Of a stretch of DNA of 64,000 nt, positions 49,295-59,274 are shown in pieces (within the stretch, counting starts at the first letter, position 1; the number at the start of each line of letters is the position of its first letter). This DNA comes from Neotamlana sargassicola (GTDB taxonomy: Bacteria > Bacteroidota > Bacteroidia > Flavobacteriales > Flavobacteriaceae): assembly GCF_020523965.1 (NCBI RefSeq), contig NZ_JAJAPX010000003.1, forward strand, positions 1 to 64,000, given 5' to 3'. A program made the translations under genes and the position numbers. The notes beneath the pieces were generated by a model. That model did not search any database. It worked only from the letters and a program-made list of their open reading frames with translations, and was not told where the DNA came from.

Positions 49295-50776
49295 CTAATT
49301 TACAGAAAAGGTGGTGCCGTCTTTACCATCTTTTAATTGAATACCTGCCGATGCTAATTCATCACGAATTTTATCAGATAATGCAAAATCTTTATTTGCT
49401 CTAGCTTCTTGTCGCAATTTTATTAAAACATCTACAGCTGCCGCAAGTTTATCGGTTCCAGCATTAGTTTCACTTTCATTTAAAAGCCCTAAAACATCAA
49501 AAACAAAAGCATTTATACTTGTTTTCAAGGTGTTTAAATCTGCCTCGTTTAATGTTTGACTTCCTTCTTTTACTTGATTAATAATTTTAGCAGCTTCAAA
49601 TAAATTCGCGATTAAAATGGGCGTATTAAAATCGTCGTTCATAGCATCATAACATTTTTGAAGCCATTCGTTAATGTTAACTGATGATGTTTTTGAAGCT
49701 TCAAGCTTCGATAAAAGTGAAAGGGCTTCCATTAAACGATTGTAACCTTTTTCGCTAGCTTTTAAGCCTTCATCGGTTAAATCTAAAACACTACGATAAG
49801 ATGACTGTGCCATAAAAAACCTTATAACACTTGGAGAGTAAGCTTTACTCATTTTATCGTTATTACCCGAAAGTAATTCGTGCGGATTAATTGTGTTTCC
49901 TGTACTTTTAGACATGCGTTGGCCGTTAAGCTCCAACATATTAGCGTGCATCCAATAGTTAACCGGCGATTTTCCTAAAGCGGCTTCATTTTGTGCAATT
50001 TCACATTCGTGATGCGGGAATTTTAAATCCATTCCGCCACCGTGAATATCGAAGGTTTCTCCCAAATATTTTGTGCTCATGGCTGTACACTCTAGGTGCC
50101 AACCAGGGAAACCATCGCCCCAAGGCGAAGGCCATCGCATAATGTGTTCTGGTTCGGCTTTTTTCCAAAGGGCAAAATCTTGTGGGTTTTTCTTGTCACT
50201 TTGTCCATCTAAAGTACGTGTATTGTGAATTAAATCTTCTAACTTACGTCTGCTAAGCTTTCCGTATTCGTTAGATTCATCAAATTTATGAACATCAAAA
50301 TAAACCGAACCATTTACCTCATAGGCAAATCCGTTGTCAATAATTTTACCAATTAATTCAATTTGCTCAATAATATGACCCGTTGCTGTAGGCTCGATAC
50401 TTGGAGGCAAAAAGTTTAACGTGTTTAAAATATTATGAAAATCTACGGTGTAGCGCTGTACCACTTCCATAGGTTCAATTTGTTCTAAACGTGCTTTTTT
50501 AGTTATTTTATCTTCACCAACATCGGCGTCGTTTTCTAAGTGACCTGCATCTGTAATATTTCGAACATAACGTACTTTATAACCCAAGTGTTTTAGGTAA
50601 CGAAAAATAACATCAAAAGACATAAATGTACGCACATTACCAAGGTGTACATTGCTATAAACTGTAGGACCACAAACGTACATGCCAACATAGCCTTCGT
50701 TTATTGGTTTAAAAACTTCTTTTTGTCCTGTTATAGAATTGTATATTTTAATTTGGTTATGTTGGTACAGTTGCAT
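49295..50776 (-). CDS. cysS: cysteine-tRNA ligase
   Basis: 493 residues. It charges tRNA-Cys. The class I HIGH motif appears as VHLGN within [17 protein letters not shown], the zinc-binding Cys/His residues in [15 protein letters not shown] and HHECE are present, and the KMSKS motif is RMSKSTGN. The C-terminal helical DALR domain is complete. The start at ATG 50776 precedes the usual N-terminal beta strand ([13 protein letters not shown]). Likely co-transcribed with folE, 70 bp upstream. Confidence 0.97.
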   Translation of the reverse strand: MQLYQHNQIKIYNSITGQKEVFKPINEGYVGMYVCGPTVYSNVHLGNVRTFMSFDVIFRYLKHLGYKVRYVRNITDAGHLENDADVGEDKITKKARLEQIEPMEVVQRYTVDFHNILNTLNFLPPSIEPTATGHIIEQIELIGKIIDNGFAYEVNGSVYFDVHKFDESNEYGKLSRRKLEDLIHNTRTLDGQSDKKNPQDFALWKKAEPEHIMRWPSPWGDGFPGWHLECTAMSTKYLGETFDIHGGGMDLKFPHHECEIAQNEAALGKSPVNYWMHANMLELNGQRMSKSTGNTINPHELLSGNNDKMSKAYSPSVIRFFMAQSSYRSVLDLTDEGLKASEKGYNRLMEALSLLSKLEASKTSSVNINEWLQKCYDAMNDDFNTPILIANLFEAAKIINQVKEGSQTLNEADLNTLKTSINAFVFDVLGLLNESETNAGTDKLAAAVDVLIKLRQEARANKDFALSDKIRDELASAGIQLKDGKDGTTFSVN

Positions 50777-50846
50777 TGTATTTTGTGGTTTGTTGATAAG
50801 GTATTTGTTTTAGTTTTTTAAACTCAAATACGCTTTTTGGAACATA

Positions 50847-51524
50847 TTAAAATTTAGTGTCTAATTGAATGTAATCTAAAAACTCACGACGTATGGTTTT
50901 GTCTTTAAATTTTCCGCCAAATTCTGAGGTCACCGTACTGCTTTCAATATCTCGAATACCTCTAGAATTTACGCATAAATGTTTTGCATCAATTACACAT
51001 GCCACATCTTGGGTATTTAAAACTTCTTGTAATTCTTTTACAATTTGAATAGTTAAACGCTCTTGCACCTGCGGACGCTTTGCGTAATAATCTACAATAC
51101 GATTCATTTTAGATAACCCAACAACGGTGCCGTTTGAAATATAGGCAATATGCGCTCTACCTACAATTGGTAATAAATGGTGTTCGCAAGTAGAGTATAA
51201 GGTGATGTTTTTTTCTACTAACATTTCACCGTACTTATATTTATTGTCGAAAGTTGATGCGCTAGGTTTTTTCTTAGGGTCTAAGCCGCCAAAAATTTCT
51301 TTTACAAACATTTTGGCTACTCTATTTGGCGTGCCATTAAGGCTATCGTCTGTTAAATCAAGACCAAGAGTTTCCATTATATGACGCACATCGTCCTTAA
51401 TAATTTCAATTTTTTCTTCGTTTGAAAGCTCGAAAGCATCTAAACGAAGTGGTGTGTTTGATGAAGTTCCAATGTGGTCTTCTCCTAAAGCGTCATGTTC
51501 GTCGATATTATTGTCAATTTTCAT
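50847..51524 (-). CDS. folE: GTP cyclohydrolase I
   Basis: 225 residues. It opens GTP to 7,8-dihydroneopterin triphosphate, the first step of tetrahydrofolate synthesis. The zinc ligands are in CEHHLLPI (Cys and His) and in the later Cys of the DAKHLCVNSRG segment; QERLTIQI is the substrate-side block. The N-terminal 40 residues are variable as in the family. A promoter match lies 13-20 bp ahead of the start. Confidence 0.97.
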   Translation of the reverse strand: MKIDNNIDEHDALGEDHIGTSSNTPLRLDAFELSNEEKIEIIKDDVRHIMETLGLDLTDDSLNGTPNRVAKMFVKEIFGGLDPKKKPSASTFDNKYKYGEMLVEKNITLYSTCEHHLLPIVGRAHIAYISNGTVVGLSKMNRIVDYYAKRPQVQERLTIQIVKELQEVLNTQDVACVIDAKHLCVNSRGIRDIESSTVTSEFGGKFKDKTIRREFLDYIQLDTKF

Positions 51525-51543
51525 CAGGTGTAATTTTAGTTTG

Positions 51544-51551
51544 CAAAGATA
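51544..51551 (-). promoter_or_regulatory. candidate -7 element for folE
   Basis: The minus strand reads TATCTTTG, an exact TAnnTTTG match, about 20 bp before the folE ATG. Confidence 0.5.
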
Positions 51552-51636
51552 AACATTTCCGTTTTTTTGAATTTATTCTTAACAAACAATTATTGTAATA
51601 ATATTATAAATGTTATTTATAAGTTGTTTCACATAA

Positions 51637-51670
51637 AAAAAACCTGAATTAATTAAAATTCAGGTTTTTT
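51637..51670 (-). terminator. terminator of the FadL-like porin gene
   Basis: A perfect 14-bp stem (51637-51650 with 51657-51670) around AATTAA, flanked by A- and T-runs, just past the stop of the minus-strand porin gene. Confidence 0.9.
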
Positions 51671-51688
51671 ATTTTTAGTTTTCTTTTT

Positions 51689-53245
51689 TTAAAGATTGAA
51701 TGCTAATGTTAAAGTTAGATTCGAATTTTTTCTATCAATTGAAGCGGTGTCAATTAATCCTGTACTATATAAAGGTGTTAAGTACGAACGCTCTGCTTGA
51801 TCGTAGGTTAAATCGAGTTTAGTGTTACCAAAACTAATACCAAGCCCGAGTGAGAAACCTTCCAAATCGCCAACAGTTTCACCGTCTTCATAAGGACTTT
51901 CTTCAAAACGGTAACCACCTCTAAAACTAAATTGCTTATGTTTTAATTCGCCACCGAGCTTATAAGTAGAAGCACTTGTAAAAGTGTTTGCAATTAATTC
52001 GTTTTGTTGTTGGTAATATGCGTCTTCAGTTGGCCCAAATTCCATTTTTCCATAATCTTTATTAGAGTAATCGAAACTAATTAAGCCACGATTTCCAAAA
52101 ACATAAGCCAAACTACCCGACACTTTCGATGGTGTTTTAAGCTTGTATCGTGGGTAAACGTTTACCACGTCTGGAAAAATTTCAATAAAACCATTGCTGC
52201 CATCTGTAGCAATGTATTGTGTGGTTTCTTCGTCGATGGTGTACCACGTAGGGGAATCGTAAGTTGCACCAATGCGCAGATTAGGGGTTAATTTATAAAT
52301 ACCACCAACTTGAAACGAAAAACCATTACCTTGAGTTCTAAGTGAGTTTTCGAATTCAATATAATCAATTGTTGAAGCGGTATTAAAATTGTTTTCAAAT
52401 AGCAAGGTGGTTCGTTCGTAATCAATAAAATGTGAGTTTAGGTTTATGCCTAAATATAAATCATCTTCATATTGCGTAGCAAAGTTGAACGAAATTTTAC
52501 CATTGTAACCTGTTGCAAAATAAGAGTAATCGTGCATAAAGTTACCTGGAGCAACATTAGAATAATATCTGGTGTTAGCATCGTTGGTAATATCTTCTGG
52601 CTCTATAATAAAAGACTCATATCCCAAAAAAGCTTGTTGGTTTGCAAAGCCAAAATTATTGCCAATATATTGATAAGCTTCAGAAAAGCTTTCATCATCA
52701 AATTTTTTAATTTCATCTAGTCTTAATCCGTCGGCATGAAGGAAAAAATAACCTGCAATCGAGTTTGCAGGAGACAATACTTCGTTTGTGCCGTTATCAA
52801 CAAAAACATCATCATTAGTATTTGTCCCAAAAGCGGTCCAGTTATTACTAAAATCGTTGGTTTTGTCGTAAGCAATAGAAAAAGCTAGTTTTTTCCACGG
52901 CGAGTTATTTCTGCTTTCAAAAACAAAAGCAGCTCCTCCTTGATTAACATCGAAGGTAGAATTATTTGTTTTAACATCGTTTCCAAAATAATTGGTGGTG
53001 TTTTTTGTGTCTAAATTTGATACAGTAAAAGACACATAACTTCGATTAAAAACAGCGGAACTAGCTGGGTTTATACTTACGGCACTTAAATCGCCTCCTA
53101 ATGCTCCAAAAGCTCCACTTAAAGCTCTAAAGCGCGCACTTCCTTGAATTTCGCTTTGCGAATAACGTAATGCGTCTGTTATTTCTTGGCCGTAACTAAA
53201 CGCCATAGAAAGCACAGCTATGGCTAGTAAACTTATCTTTTTCAT
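51689..53245 (-). CDS. OmpP1/FadL-family outer membrane transporter
   Basis: 518 residues. A signal peptide ends at YGQ (about 20). The segment SARFRALSGAFGALGGDLSAVSINPASSAVF (two blocks, about 36-66) is the plug-and-hatch N-terminus of the FadL/TodX family in Bacteroidota, and the rest is alternating beta strands closing with TLAFNL. FadL-type channels take up fatty acids or other hydrophobic compounds; the substrate here is open. The W/G/N-rich lipoprotein gene is 27 bp upstream, so the two share a transcript. Confidence 0.9.
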   Translation of the reverse strand: MKKISLLAIAVLSMAFSYGQEITDALRYSQSEIQGSARFRALSGAFGALGGDLSAVSINPASSAVFNRSYVSFTVSNLDTKNTTNYFGNDVKTNNSTFDVNQGGAAFVFESRNNSPWKKLAFSIAYDKTNDFSNNWTAFGTNTNDDVFVDNGTNEVLSPANSIAGYFFLHADGLRLDEIKKFDDESFSEAYQYIGNNFGFANQQAFLGYESFIIEPEDITNDANTRYYSNVAPGNFMHDYSYFATGYNGKISFNFATQYEDDLYLGINLNSHFIDYERTTLLFENNFNTASTIDYIEFENSLRTQGNGFSFQVGGIYKLTPNLRIGATYDSPTWYTIDEETTQYIATDGSNGFIEIFPDVVNVYPRYKLKTPSKVSGSLAYVFGNRGLISFDYSNKDYGKMEFGPTEDAYYQQQNELIANTFTSASTYKLGGELKHKQFSFRGGYRFEESPYEDGETVGDLEGFSLGLGISFGNTKLDLTYDQAERSYLTPLYSTGLIDTASIDRKNSNLTLTLAFNL

Positions 53246-53272
53246 ATATTTTTTTCTAATTTTTTAATAATC

Positions 53273-54382
53273 TTAACCGCGTCTTCTGCTGCTTCCAGAT
53301 GAAGATCTGCTAGAACTTCCAGACGATCTACTAGAGCTTCCCGATGATCTCACGCTTGAACTAGATGACCTAGAGGTTGAACCCGATGAGTAACTTCTTG
53401 AAGGTGTTGATGTTTGTGAAGACGATCGTCGGCTATACGAACTGTTTGAACTAGTTCCGGAGCGATTAACTGTACTGGAACTTCTTCTTACAGTTGAAGA
53501 TGATCTTGAAGTAGAATTAGATACAGGTGTTCTGGTTGTTCTACTAACCGTTGTCGATCCGGTAGCGTTTCTTGAAGCCGAAACATTATTACTGTTTATA
53601 CTGCTACGTCTTGTTGTAGTATTGTATTTTGATGTTGATGTTCTAGAAGTTGCAGAACTTCTTCTGCTTGTAGCATTTACATTATTATTGGCATAGCTAC
53701 CTCTTCGAGTTGCACTATACGATGCTCTGTTTGCATATCTGTTATTGTAATATCTATTAGAATTGAAGAAAGCACGATTATTACCATAATACCATGAGTT
53801 ATAGCCCCAACCACCATAAAAATACGGATTGTTATAACCATAAGCCCAATTATTCCAACCCCAGTTATTCCAGCCATAATTCCATCTTGGGTTCCAAGCC
53901 CAACGGTTATATCTCCAGTCGTTCCAACCCCAGGTATTCCACCCAAAACCAGCATTCCAACCCCAGTTGTTCCATCCCCAGTTATTCCAGCCGTTGTCTA
54001 TATAATTAATGGTAACACTTTCGTTTACTTGTCCCCAACCAGCATAACCTTGGTAATTATTAGCAATACTATCATTTTCAACAAAATTGTCGTTTTCATA
54101 AGTATCTATATCGGTGAAAATTTCACCGTTGGCGTATAAACCTTCCGATTCAATTGATTTTGTTTTAAAATAATTCTCATAATAGTTGCTATTTCCACTT
54201 GGGTTATCTTCAGGAACTTCAACAATAGCCTCTTCGTATTGCGTGTGCGTATTAGTGTTTCCGTATATACCATCGTTATCTCCTCCAACGTATTGGTAGG
54301 AACCGCACGAAACTAATGCAAATAATAAACCAAATAGGCTTATTTTTGATAGATTCGCAAATATGTATTTCTTAAACTGCAT
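53273..54382 (-). CDS. lipoprotein with Trp/Gly/Asn repeats and an Arg/Ser tail
   Basis: 369 residues from ATG 54382; a longer frame (54412) only adds a charged leader and overlaps a promoter match. Lipobox LVSC puts the lipid on Cys26. Residues 30-125 are acidic and polar, 130-200 consist of repeats of the type GWNNWGWN and variants with Tyr, and 206-369 are very rich in Ser, Arg, Thr and Asn. Nothing catalytic is seen. Composition like this is expected of a disordered or sticky surface protein. It precedes a FadL-like porin and diverges from proS. No family is recognised by me. Confidence 0.7.
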   Translation of the reverse strand: MQFKKYIFANLSKISLFGLLFALVSCGSYQYVGGDNDGIYGNTNTHTQYEEAIVEVPEDNPSGNSNYYENYFKTKSIESEGLYANGEIFTDIDTYENDNFVENDSIANNYQGYAGWGQVNESVTINYIDNGWNNWGWNNWGWNAGFGWNTWGWNDWRYNRWAWNPRWNYGWNNWGWNNWAYGYNNPYFYGGWGYNSWYYGNNRAFFNSNRYYNNRYANRASYSATRRGSYANNNVNATSRRSSATSRTSTSKYNTTTRRSSINSNNVSASRNATGSTTVSRTTRTPVSNSTSRSSSTVRRSSSTVNRSGTSSNSSYSRRSSSQTSTPSRSYSSGSTSRSSSSSVRSSGSSSRSSGSSSRSSSGSSRRRG

Positions 54383-54411
54383 AACTCTTTCTTTTTTATT
54401 GTTGAACATCA

Positions 54412-54419
54412 CAAAAATA
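54412..54419 (-). promoter_or_regulatory. candidate -7 element for the lipoprotein-porin pair
   Basis: The minus strand reads TATTTTTG, matching TAnnTTTG, 30 bp before the ATG at 54382. It argues against the longer start at 54412. Confidence 0.4.
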
Positions 54420-54482
54420 GTTAGTTTTGCTGAACTATTTTTTTATTTAACATAGTCACAATATTTGTGCCAAAATATAGAT

Positions 54483-55961
54483 ATGAGTAAAAAACTTACC
54501 AGTAGAGCAGAAGATTATTCAAAATGGTATAACGAGTTGGTTGTAAAAGCCGATTTAGCGGAGAATTCGGCCGTAAGAGGATGTATGGTAATTAAACCAT
54601 ATGGCTACGCCATTTGGGAAAAAATGCAGGCAGAATTAGATAAAAAGTTTAAAGAAACAGGGCACCAAAACGCCTATTTTCCTTTGTTTGTACCAAAAAG
54701 CTTGTTTGAAGCCGAAGAAAAAAACGCAGAAGGATTCGCAAAAGAGTGTGCTGTGGTAACTCATTACAGACTGCAAAACGATCCAGATAAACCAGGTAAG
54801 CTACGTGTAGACCCTAATGCTAAGCTTGAAGAAGAATTAGTTGTTAGACCAACAAGTGAAGCCATTATTTGGAATACTTACAGGAATTGGATTCAGTCGT
54901 ATCGCGATTTACCAATTCTTGTTAACCAATGGGCCAATGTGGTGCGTTGGGAAATGCGTACACGTTTGTTTTTACGAACAGCAGAGTTTTTATGGCAAGA
55001 AGGGCATACCGCTCATGCTACTAAAGCAGAAGCGATTGCTGAAGCAGAACAAATGAATAATGTGTATGCCAATTTTGTTGAAAATTTTATGGCTATCCCG
55101 GTTATTCAAGGTTTAAAAACAGAAAGCGAACGTTTTGCTGGAGCCGAAGAAACATATTGTATTGAAGCTTTAATGCAAGATGGTAAAGCTTTGCAAGCAG
55201 GAACATCACACTTTTTAGGACAAAATTTTGCCAAAGCTTTCGATGTTAAGTTTGCTAATAAAGAAGGAAAACAAGATTATGTTTGGGCTACATCTTGGGG
55301 CGTTTCAACACGCTTAATGGGAGCTTTAATAATGACGCATAGTGATGATAATGGGTTGGTTTTACCACCAAACCTTGCACCAAACCAAGTGGTTATTGTT
55401 CCTATATATAAAAGTGAAGAACAACTTACTGCTATTACAGAAGTTGTAAATAGTATTGTTAACAATTTAAGAGCTAAAAACATTTCGGTTAAATTCGATA
55501 ACAGAGATACACTTCGTCCAGGCGCTAAATTTGCGCAGCATGAATTACAAGGTGTACCTTTAAGAATAGCGATAGGAGCAAGGGATCTAGAAAATGGAAC
55601 TGTGGAGCTTGCTCGTAGAGATACTTTAACAAAGGAAGTTGTTACTTTAGATGGTTTAATAGATAAAGTACAGGGTTTAATGACCGAAATACAAGAATCC
55701 TTATTTAATAAAGCTTTAGATTTTAGAAATACACATATTACTAAAGTAGATTCTTTCGAAGAATTTAAAACTGTATTAGAGACTAAAACAGGATTTATCT
55801 CAGCACATTGGGATGGCACTGCCGAAACCGAAAATAAAATAAAAGAACTTACAAAGGCAACAATTAGATGCATTCCTTTAGAAAATGATTCTGAATCAGG
55901 AGTTTGTGTTTATACTGGAGCACCTTCAAAAGGGAGGGTTTTATTTGCTAAAGCATACTAG
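54483..55961 (+). CDS. proS: proline-tRNA ligase, archaeal/eukaryote-like type
   Basis: 492 residues from ATG 54483. It charges tRNA-Pro. The size without an editing insertion and the C-terminal zinc/anticodon-binding part match the ProS type 3 used by Bacteroidota rather than the long Escherichia coli form. Class II motif 2 is visible around [21 protein letters not shown] (split here as RWEMRTR and [13 protein letters not shown]), and motif 3 around [17 protein letters not shown]. An upstream in-frame codon at 54465 exists but sits in the promoter zone. Confidence 0.97.
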   Translation: MSKKLTSRAEDYSKWYNELVVKADLAENSAVRGCMVIKPYGYAIWEKMQAELDKKFKETGHQNAYFPLFVPKSLFEAEEKNAEGFAKECAVVTHYRLQNDPDKPGKLRVDPNAKLEEELVVRPTSEAIIWNTYRNWIQSYRDLPILVNQWANVVRWEMRTRLFLRTAEFLWQEGHTAHATKAEAIAEAEQMNNVYANFVENFMAIPVIQGLKTESERFAGAEETYCIEALMQDGKALQAGTSHFLGQNFAKAFDVKFANKEGKQDYVWATSWGVSTRLMGALIMTHSDDNGLVLPPNLAPNQVVIVPIYKSEEQLTAITEVVNSIVNNLRAKNISVKFDNRDTLRPGAKFAQHELQGVPLRIAIGARDLENGTVELARRDTLTKEVVTLDGLIDKVQGLMTEIQESLFNKALDFRNTHITKVDSFEEFKTVLETKTGFISAHWDGTAETENKIKELTKATIRCIPLENDSESGVCVYTGAPSKGRVLFAKAY

Positions 55962-55994
55962 AATAATTTTTTTTTAAAAAAAATGAAAAAAGTG

Positions 55995-56024
55995 TTGTAG
56001 CATTTAAAAAGAGTTGTATATTTG
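55995..56024 (+). promoter_or_regulatory. promoter of tRNA-Glu and rpsT
   Basis: TTG at 55995-55997 and TATATTTG at 56017-56024 with 19 bp between them make the best Bacteroidota promoter in the window (consensus TTG, about 19 bp, TAnnTTTG). Initiation is expected near 56030, ahead of the tRNA. Confidence 0.8.
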
Positions 56025-56075
56025 CATCCGCAATCACGAATTGCTTTGTTCATTAAATAATGAAATAACCTAAAT

Positions 56076-56147
56076 GGCCCGTTCGTCTATCGGCTAGGAC
56101 GCCAGGTTTTCATCCTGGTAAGAGGGGTTCGATTCCCCTACGGGCTA
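56076..56147 (+). tRNA. tRNA-Glu (anticodon TTC)
   Basis: 72 bases that fold into a full cloverleaf: acceptor GGCCCGT with ACGGGCT, anticodon stem CCAGG/CCTGG with loop TTTTCAT, T arm GGGG TTCGATT CCCC. Anticodon TTC reads GAA/GAG. The 3' CCA is not encoded. It is followed by rpsT after 33 bp. Confidence 0.96.
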
Positions 56148-56180
56148 CAATTTTTTTAAATAAAAATATTAATAAAAGAA

Positions 56181-56432
56181 ATGGCAAATCATAAGTCAGC
56201 ATTAAAAAGAATTAGAAGTAACGAAGCGAAAAGAGTGTTAAATAAATACCAACACAAAACGACTCGTAATGCTATTAAAAAGTTACGTGAATTAACAGAT
56301 AAAAAAGAGGCTGAGGCTTTATTTCCTTCTGTAGTTTCTATGTTAGATAAATTAGCGAAGAAAAATGTAATTCATTCTAACAAGGCGGCTAACCTTAAGT
56401 CAGGTTTAGCTAAGCATGTAGCTTCTTTATAA
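56181..56432 (+). CDS. rpsT: 30S ribosomal protein S20
   Basis: 83 residues, highly basic and all helical. It binds 16S rRNA early in 30S assembly. The start [18 protein letters not shown]-type N-terminus ([11 protein letters not shown]) and C-terminal [18 protein letters not shown] are family hallmarks. It is transcribed with tRNA-Glu and ends at a strong terminator. Confidence 0.97.
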   Translation: MANHKSALKRIRSNEAKRVLNKYQHKTTRNAIKKLRELTDKKEAEALFPSVVSMLDKLAKKNVIHSNKAANLKSGLAKHVASL

Positions 56433-56454
56433 AAAATAAAGATTATCAATATTT

Positions 56455-56487
56455 AAGCCTTTCAATTTTTTGAAAGGCTTTTTTTTT
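56455..56487 (+). terminator. terminator after rpsT
   Basis: A perfect 10-bp stem (56455-56464 with 56471-56480), 6-base loop and a run of nine T. Confidence 0.92.
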
Positions 56488-56750
56488 GCACAAAATTTAA
56501 ACCCTTGGAGGTTGCATTTTTTTTGATTCCTCTAGAATCTATTTTTCTTCTCCGTTTTTGCCAAGTACAAAACCTTCAGTAGCATTTCGAAATATTTAGG
56601 CATTATTCATTTAAAAATTAAAAAATATATTAATCCTTGGTGAATCATTTTAATTTAGATTGCATTTGTATGTTAACTGTTTAAAATGTTTACTATGTTT
56701 TTATTTCTTTTTATATTATTGCAAGTATTTAAAAACTAAACTTTATATAT
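56488..56750. other. intergenic region before the cytochrome gene
   Basis: 263 bases, AT-rich, no open frame and no clear promoter match. I see nothing else in it. Confidence 0.45.
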
Positions 56751-59057
56751 ATGCCGGCTAACATTACTTATTTGTTAAAAATAGTAGATCATTTTTTTAA
56801 TCAATTTTTAAACAAACATGTATTAATAAGCTTTTTTTTAGTCGCTATTATTTCTTCTTGTAAAACAGAAACTAAAAATACTCCCGAAATATCGTTAATC
56901 GACTATAAAATAGAATCTGGTTTTAATATTCAAGTAGTTGCTTCCGAACCTTTTTTAGACGCGCCAGTTGCTTTAGATTTTGATGATGCTGGACGCATGT
57001 GGACAGTAGAAATGAATGGTTATATGCAAAATTTGGAAGGGACAGGAGACGACGAACCGAATGGGGTTATCTCAATTTTAGAGGACACAAATAACGATGG
57101 CATTGTAGATAAAAAGAAGGTTTTTATTGATAGTTTGGTTTTACCACGAGCAATTGCTCATGTTTATAACGGCTTACTTTATGCCGAACCGCCTAATTTA
57201 TGGTTTGTTGAGATTGAAAACGATAAGCCTAAAAATAAAGTTTTAGTGGATTCTTTATATGCCGATGGCGGTAATGTAGAGCACCAGCCTAACGGATTAT
57301 TAATGAATATTGATAACTGGATTTATAACGCAAAATCTCACTTTCGATACCAAAGAAAAGATGGTGTATGGTTAAAAGAACCAACTGCCTTTAGAGGGCA
57401 ATGGGGAATTACAAAGGATAATTTTGGTAGGTTGTTTTATAACACTAACAATATGCAACTGCTTGGAGATTATGTATTGCCAAACACCGCAATTGAGAAC
57501 AGATATTTTAAGCCAAAAGCGGTTTTAGGTCAGTCATTAACCCCTAATCAAAAAGTATATCCCTTGCACCCAACCTTGGTAAATAGAGGGTATGTAAAAG
57601 GCGTTTTAAATTCAGATAGTTTGTTGGTTAATGTTACATCGGCATGTGGCCCATTAATTTACAGAGGTAATCAATTTCCTGATAGCTACTTTGAGAATGC
57701 CTTTATTTGCGTACCAGAAGCCAACTTAATAAAAAGAAATATTGTTAATTTTAGTAATGTTAAATTATCAGCTAATCAAGCTATTGAAAATGTTGAATTT
57801 TTAGCAGCTACAGATCCGAGCTTCAGACCTGTTAACATCAATAACGGTCCAGATGGAAATCTTTACGTAGTAGATATGCATCGTGGGGTTATTCAAGATA
57901 AAGCCTTTATGACTCCGTATTTACATAAAGCTTTATCTGAGAGCGGGTTAGATACTATTTTAAAAAAGGGGCGGATTTTAAAAGTAACGCATAATAATTC
58001 AACTAAAAATTATAAACCTATTAAGTTTAGCTCTTTAAATATATTTGAGTTAGTTGAATTATTAAAACACGATAATGGTTGGGTAAGAGACAAAGCGCAG
58101 CAAAAACTAATATTAAGAAGTAGCGAAGAAGCCATTGCACCTTTATTGCGGTTAATTAATAGTGAAACTGTAAACGAAATTACTAAAATTCATGCTTTAC
58201 ACACGTTAAATGGTATGTCTCGCTTAACTTTTAACGATTTATTGAAGTTATTAAATAGCGAAGATCATTTTAAAGTAAAATGTCACGCTATAGTTTTAGC
58301 CAAACAATTTGCAACTAAAGAAAATACAATAACTTTCTATAAGACTTTAAATAAACTTATTGAAGTAAACAATCCAGAATTAGACTTATACATTTTAAGT
58401 TCGTTAAATAATTGGGCTACATTTAATAATTCTGAATTTTTTAATCTAATTGATGCTTTATCTAAACGTTACGTTGATAATGACATCTATCAAGAAGCAG
58501 CGCTTAATAGTTTAGCAACTTTTGAAACAGATTATTTAAAGCGTTTAGAAAAAAGTAATACGAATGAAGATTCTTCAATAACAAGAAACTTACAAAACAC
58601 CATAAACAATAAAAGTTTAAATAAGCAAAATTCTATTTATGTTAATAACAATGTTGTAACAGATTCTAGAACTTCCGGGTATCGCATTTTTAAACAACTT
58701 TGTGCAACTTGTCATGGTATTGATGGGGAAGGTGTAGAGAGTTTAGCACCGCCATTAATTCATTCGGAATACGTTTCTGGTTCCTCTAAAAAATTAGCAT
58801 TGGTTTTGCTTCATGGGTTAACAGGACCAATACATGTAAATAAAAAACGATTCGATTTAAATATAACCATGCCTGGTTTAGGTAACAATAGTGATTTTAC
58901 TAATAAAGATATTCTCGATGTTATTAGGTATATAAAAAATGCTTTTTCGGAGAGTAATACCAAATTAACTGAAAAAGATATTGAAAACCTTAGAAAAGTA
59001 TTACCATCATCTGGAAGTGTATTTACCGAAGAAGAATTACTTAAATTAAAACTATAG
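56751..59057 (+). CDS. PVC-type heme-binding CxxCH lipoprotein (membrane-bound dehydrogenase-like)
   Basis: 768 residues. A leader of 24 residues precedes a lipoprotein signal with lipobox ISSC (Cys37). A beta-propeller of the DUF7133/dehydrogenase type occupies about 50-410 (e.g. ALDFDDAGRMWTVEMNGY, NNGPDGNLYVVDMHRG), helical HEAT-like repeats about 425-600, and a C-terminal cytochrome c domain with CATCH at 651-655 and a likely distal Met in ITMPGLGN. The type is common in Planctomycetes, Verrucomicrobia and Bacteroidota; it likely oxidises a sugar or similar substrate and passes electrons to the heme. Upstream ATG or the next Met is possible as start. Confidence 0.86.
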   Translation: MPANITYLLKIVDHFFNQFLNKHVLISFFLVAIISSCKTETKNTPEISLIDYKIESGFNIQVVASEPFLDAPVALDFDDAGRMWTVEMNGYMQNLEGTGDDEPNGVISILEDTNNDGIVDKKKVFIDSLVLPRAIAHVYNGLLYAEPPNLWFVEIENDKPKNKVLVDSLYADGGNVEHQPNGLLMNIDNWIYNAKSHFRYQRKDGVWLKEPTAFRGQWGITKDNFGRLFYNTNNMQLLGDYVLPNTAIENRYFKPKAVLGQSLTPNQKVYPLHPTLVNRGYVKGVLNSDSLLVNVTSACGPLIYRGNQFPDSYFENAFICVPEANLIKRNIVNFSNVKLSANQAIENVEFLAATDPSFRPVNINNGPDGNLYVVDMHRGVIQDKAFMTPYLHKALSESGLDTILKKGRILKVTHNNSTKNYKPIKFSSLNIFELVELLKHDNGWVRDKAQQKLILRSSEEAIAPLLRLINSETVNEITKIHALHTLNGMSRLTFNDLLKLLNSEDHFKVKCHAIVLAKQFATKENTITFYKTLNKLIEVNNPELDLYILSSLNNWATFNNSEFFNLIDALSKRYVDNDIYQEAALNSLATFETDYLKRLEKSNTNEDSSITRNLQNTINNKSLNKQNSIYVNNNVVTDSRTSGYRIFKQLCATCHGIDGEGVESLAPPLIHSEYVSGSSKKLALVLLHGLTGPIHVNKKRFDLNITMPGLGNNSDFTNKDILDVIRYIKNAFSESNTKLTEKDIENLRKVLPSSGSVFTEEELLKLKL

Positions 59058-59274
59058 CGATTCATTTTTTGGTTACAATTTGTTAAAGATTGTTTCATTT
59101 ACAAAATGAATATTATAAAATTAGTGTTGTATATAAGTTAGTCAATAAAATTTAATAAGAAACATCCATCTTAAAGGATAAAATTCTACTAAAAAATCTG
59201 TACTTTTAGTTAAGCTAAATATGCTATATGAAGTAGCTATTAAAACGCTGTTTTAAAACTTAATTATACATTAT

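Noticed and set aside
53810-54000. The short DNA repeats resembled a CRISPR array at first glance
   Set aside because: The units are short, irregular and in frame with codons for Trp, Gly and Asn; there are no unique spacers of equal length and no cas gene.
53677-54009. Extra frames within the GWNNWGWN repeat on both strands
   Set aside because: Repetitive DNA leaves all frames open; only the minus-strand lipoprotein frame has a signal peptide and continues through the whole gene.
55277-55873. A 198-codon minus-strand frame opposite proS
   Set aside because: It lies wholly within proS and its Ser/Leu/Val-rich translation is the usual mirror of a conserved coding strand; it resembles no protein I know.
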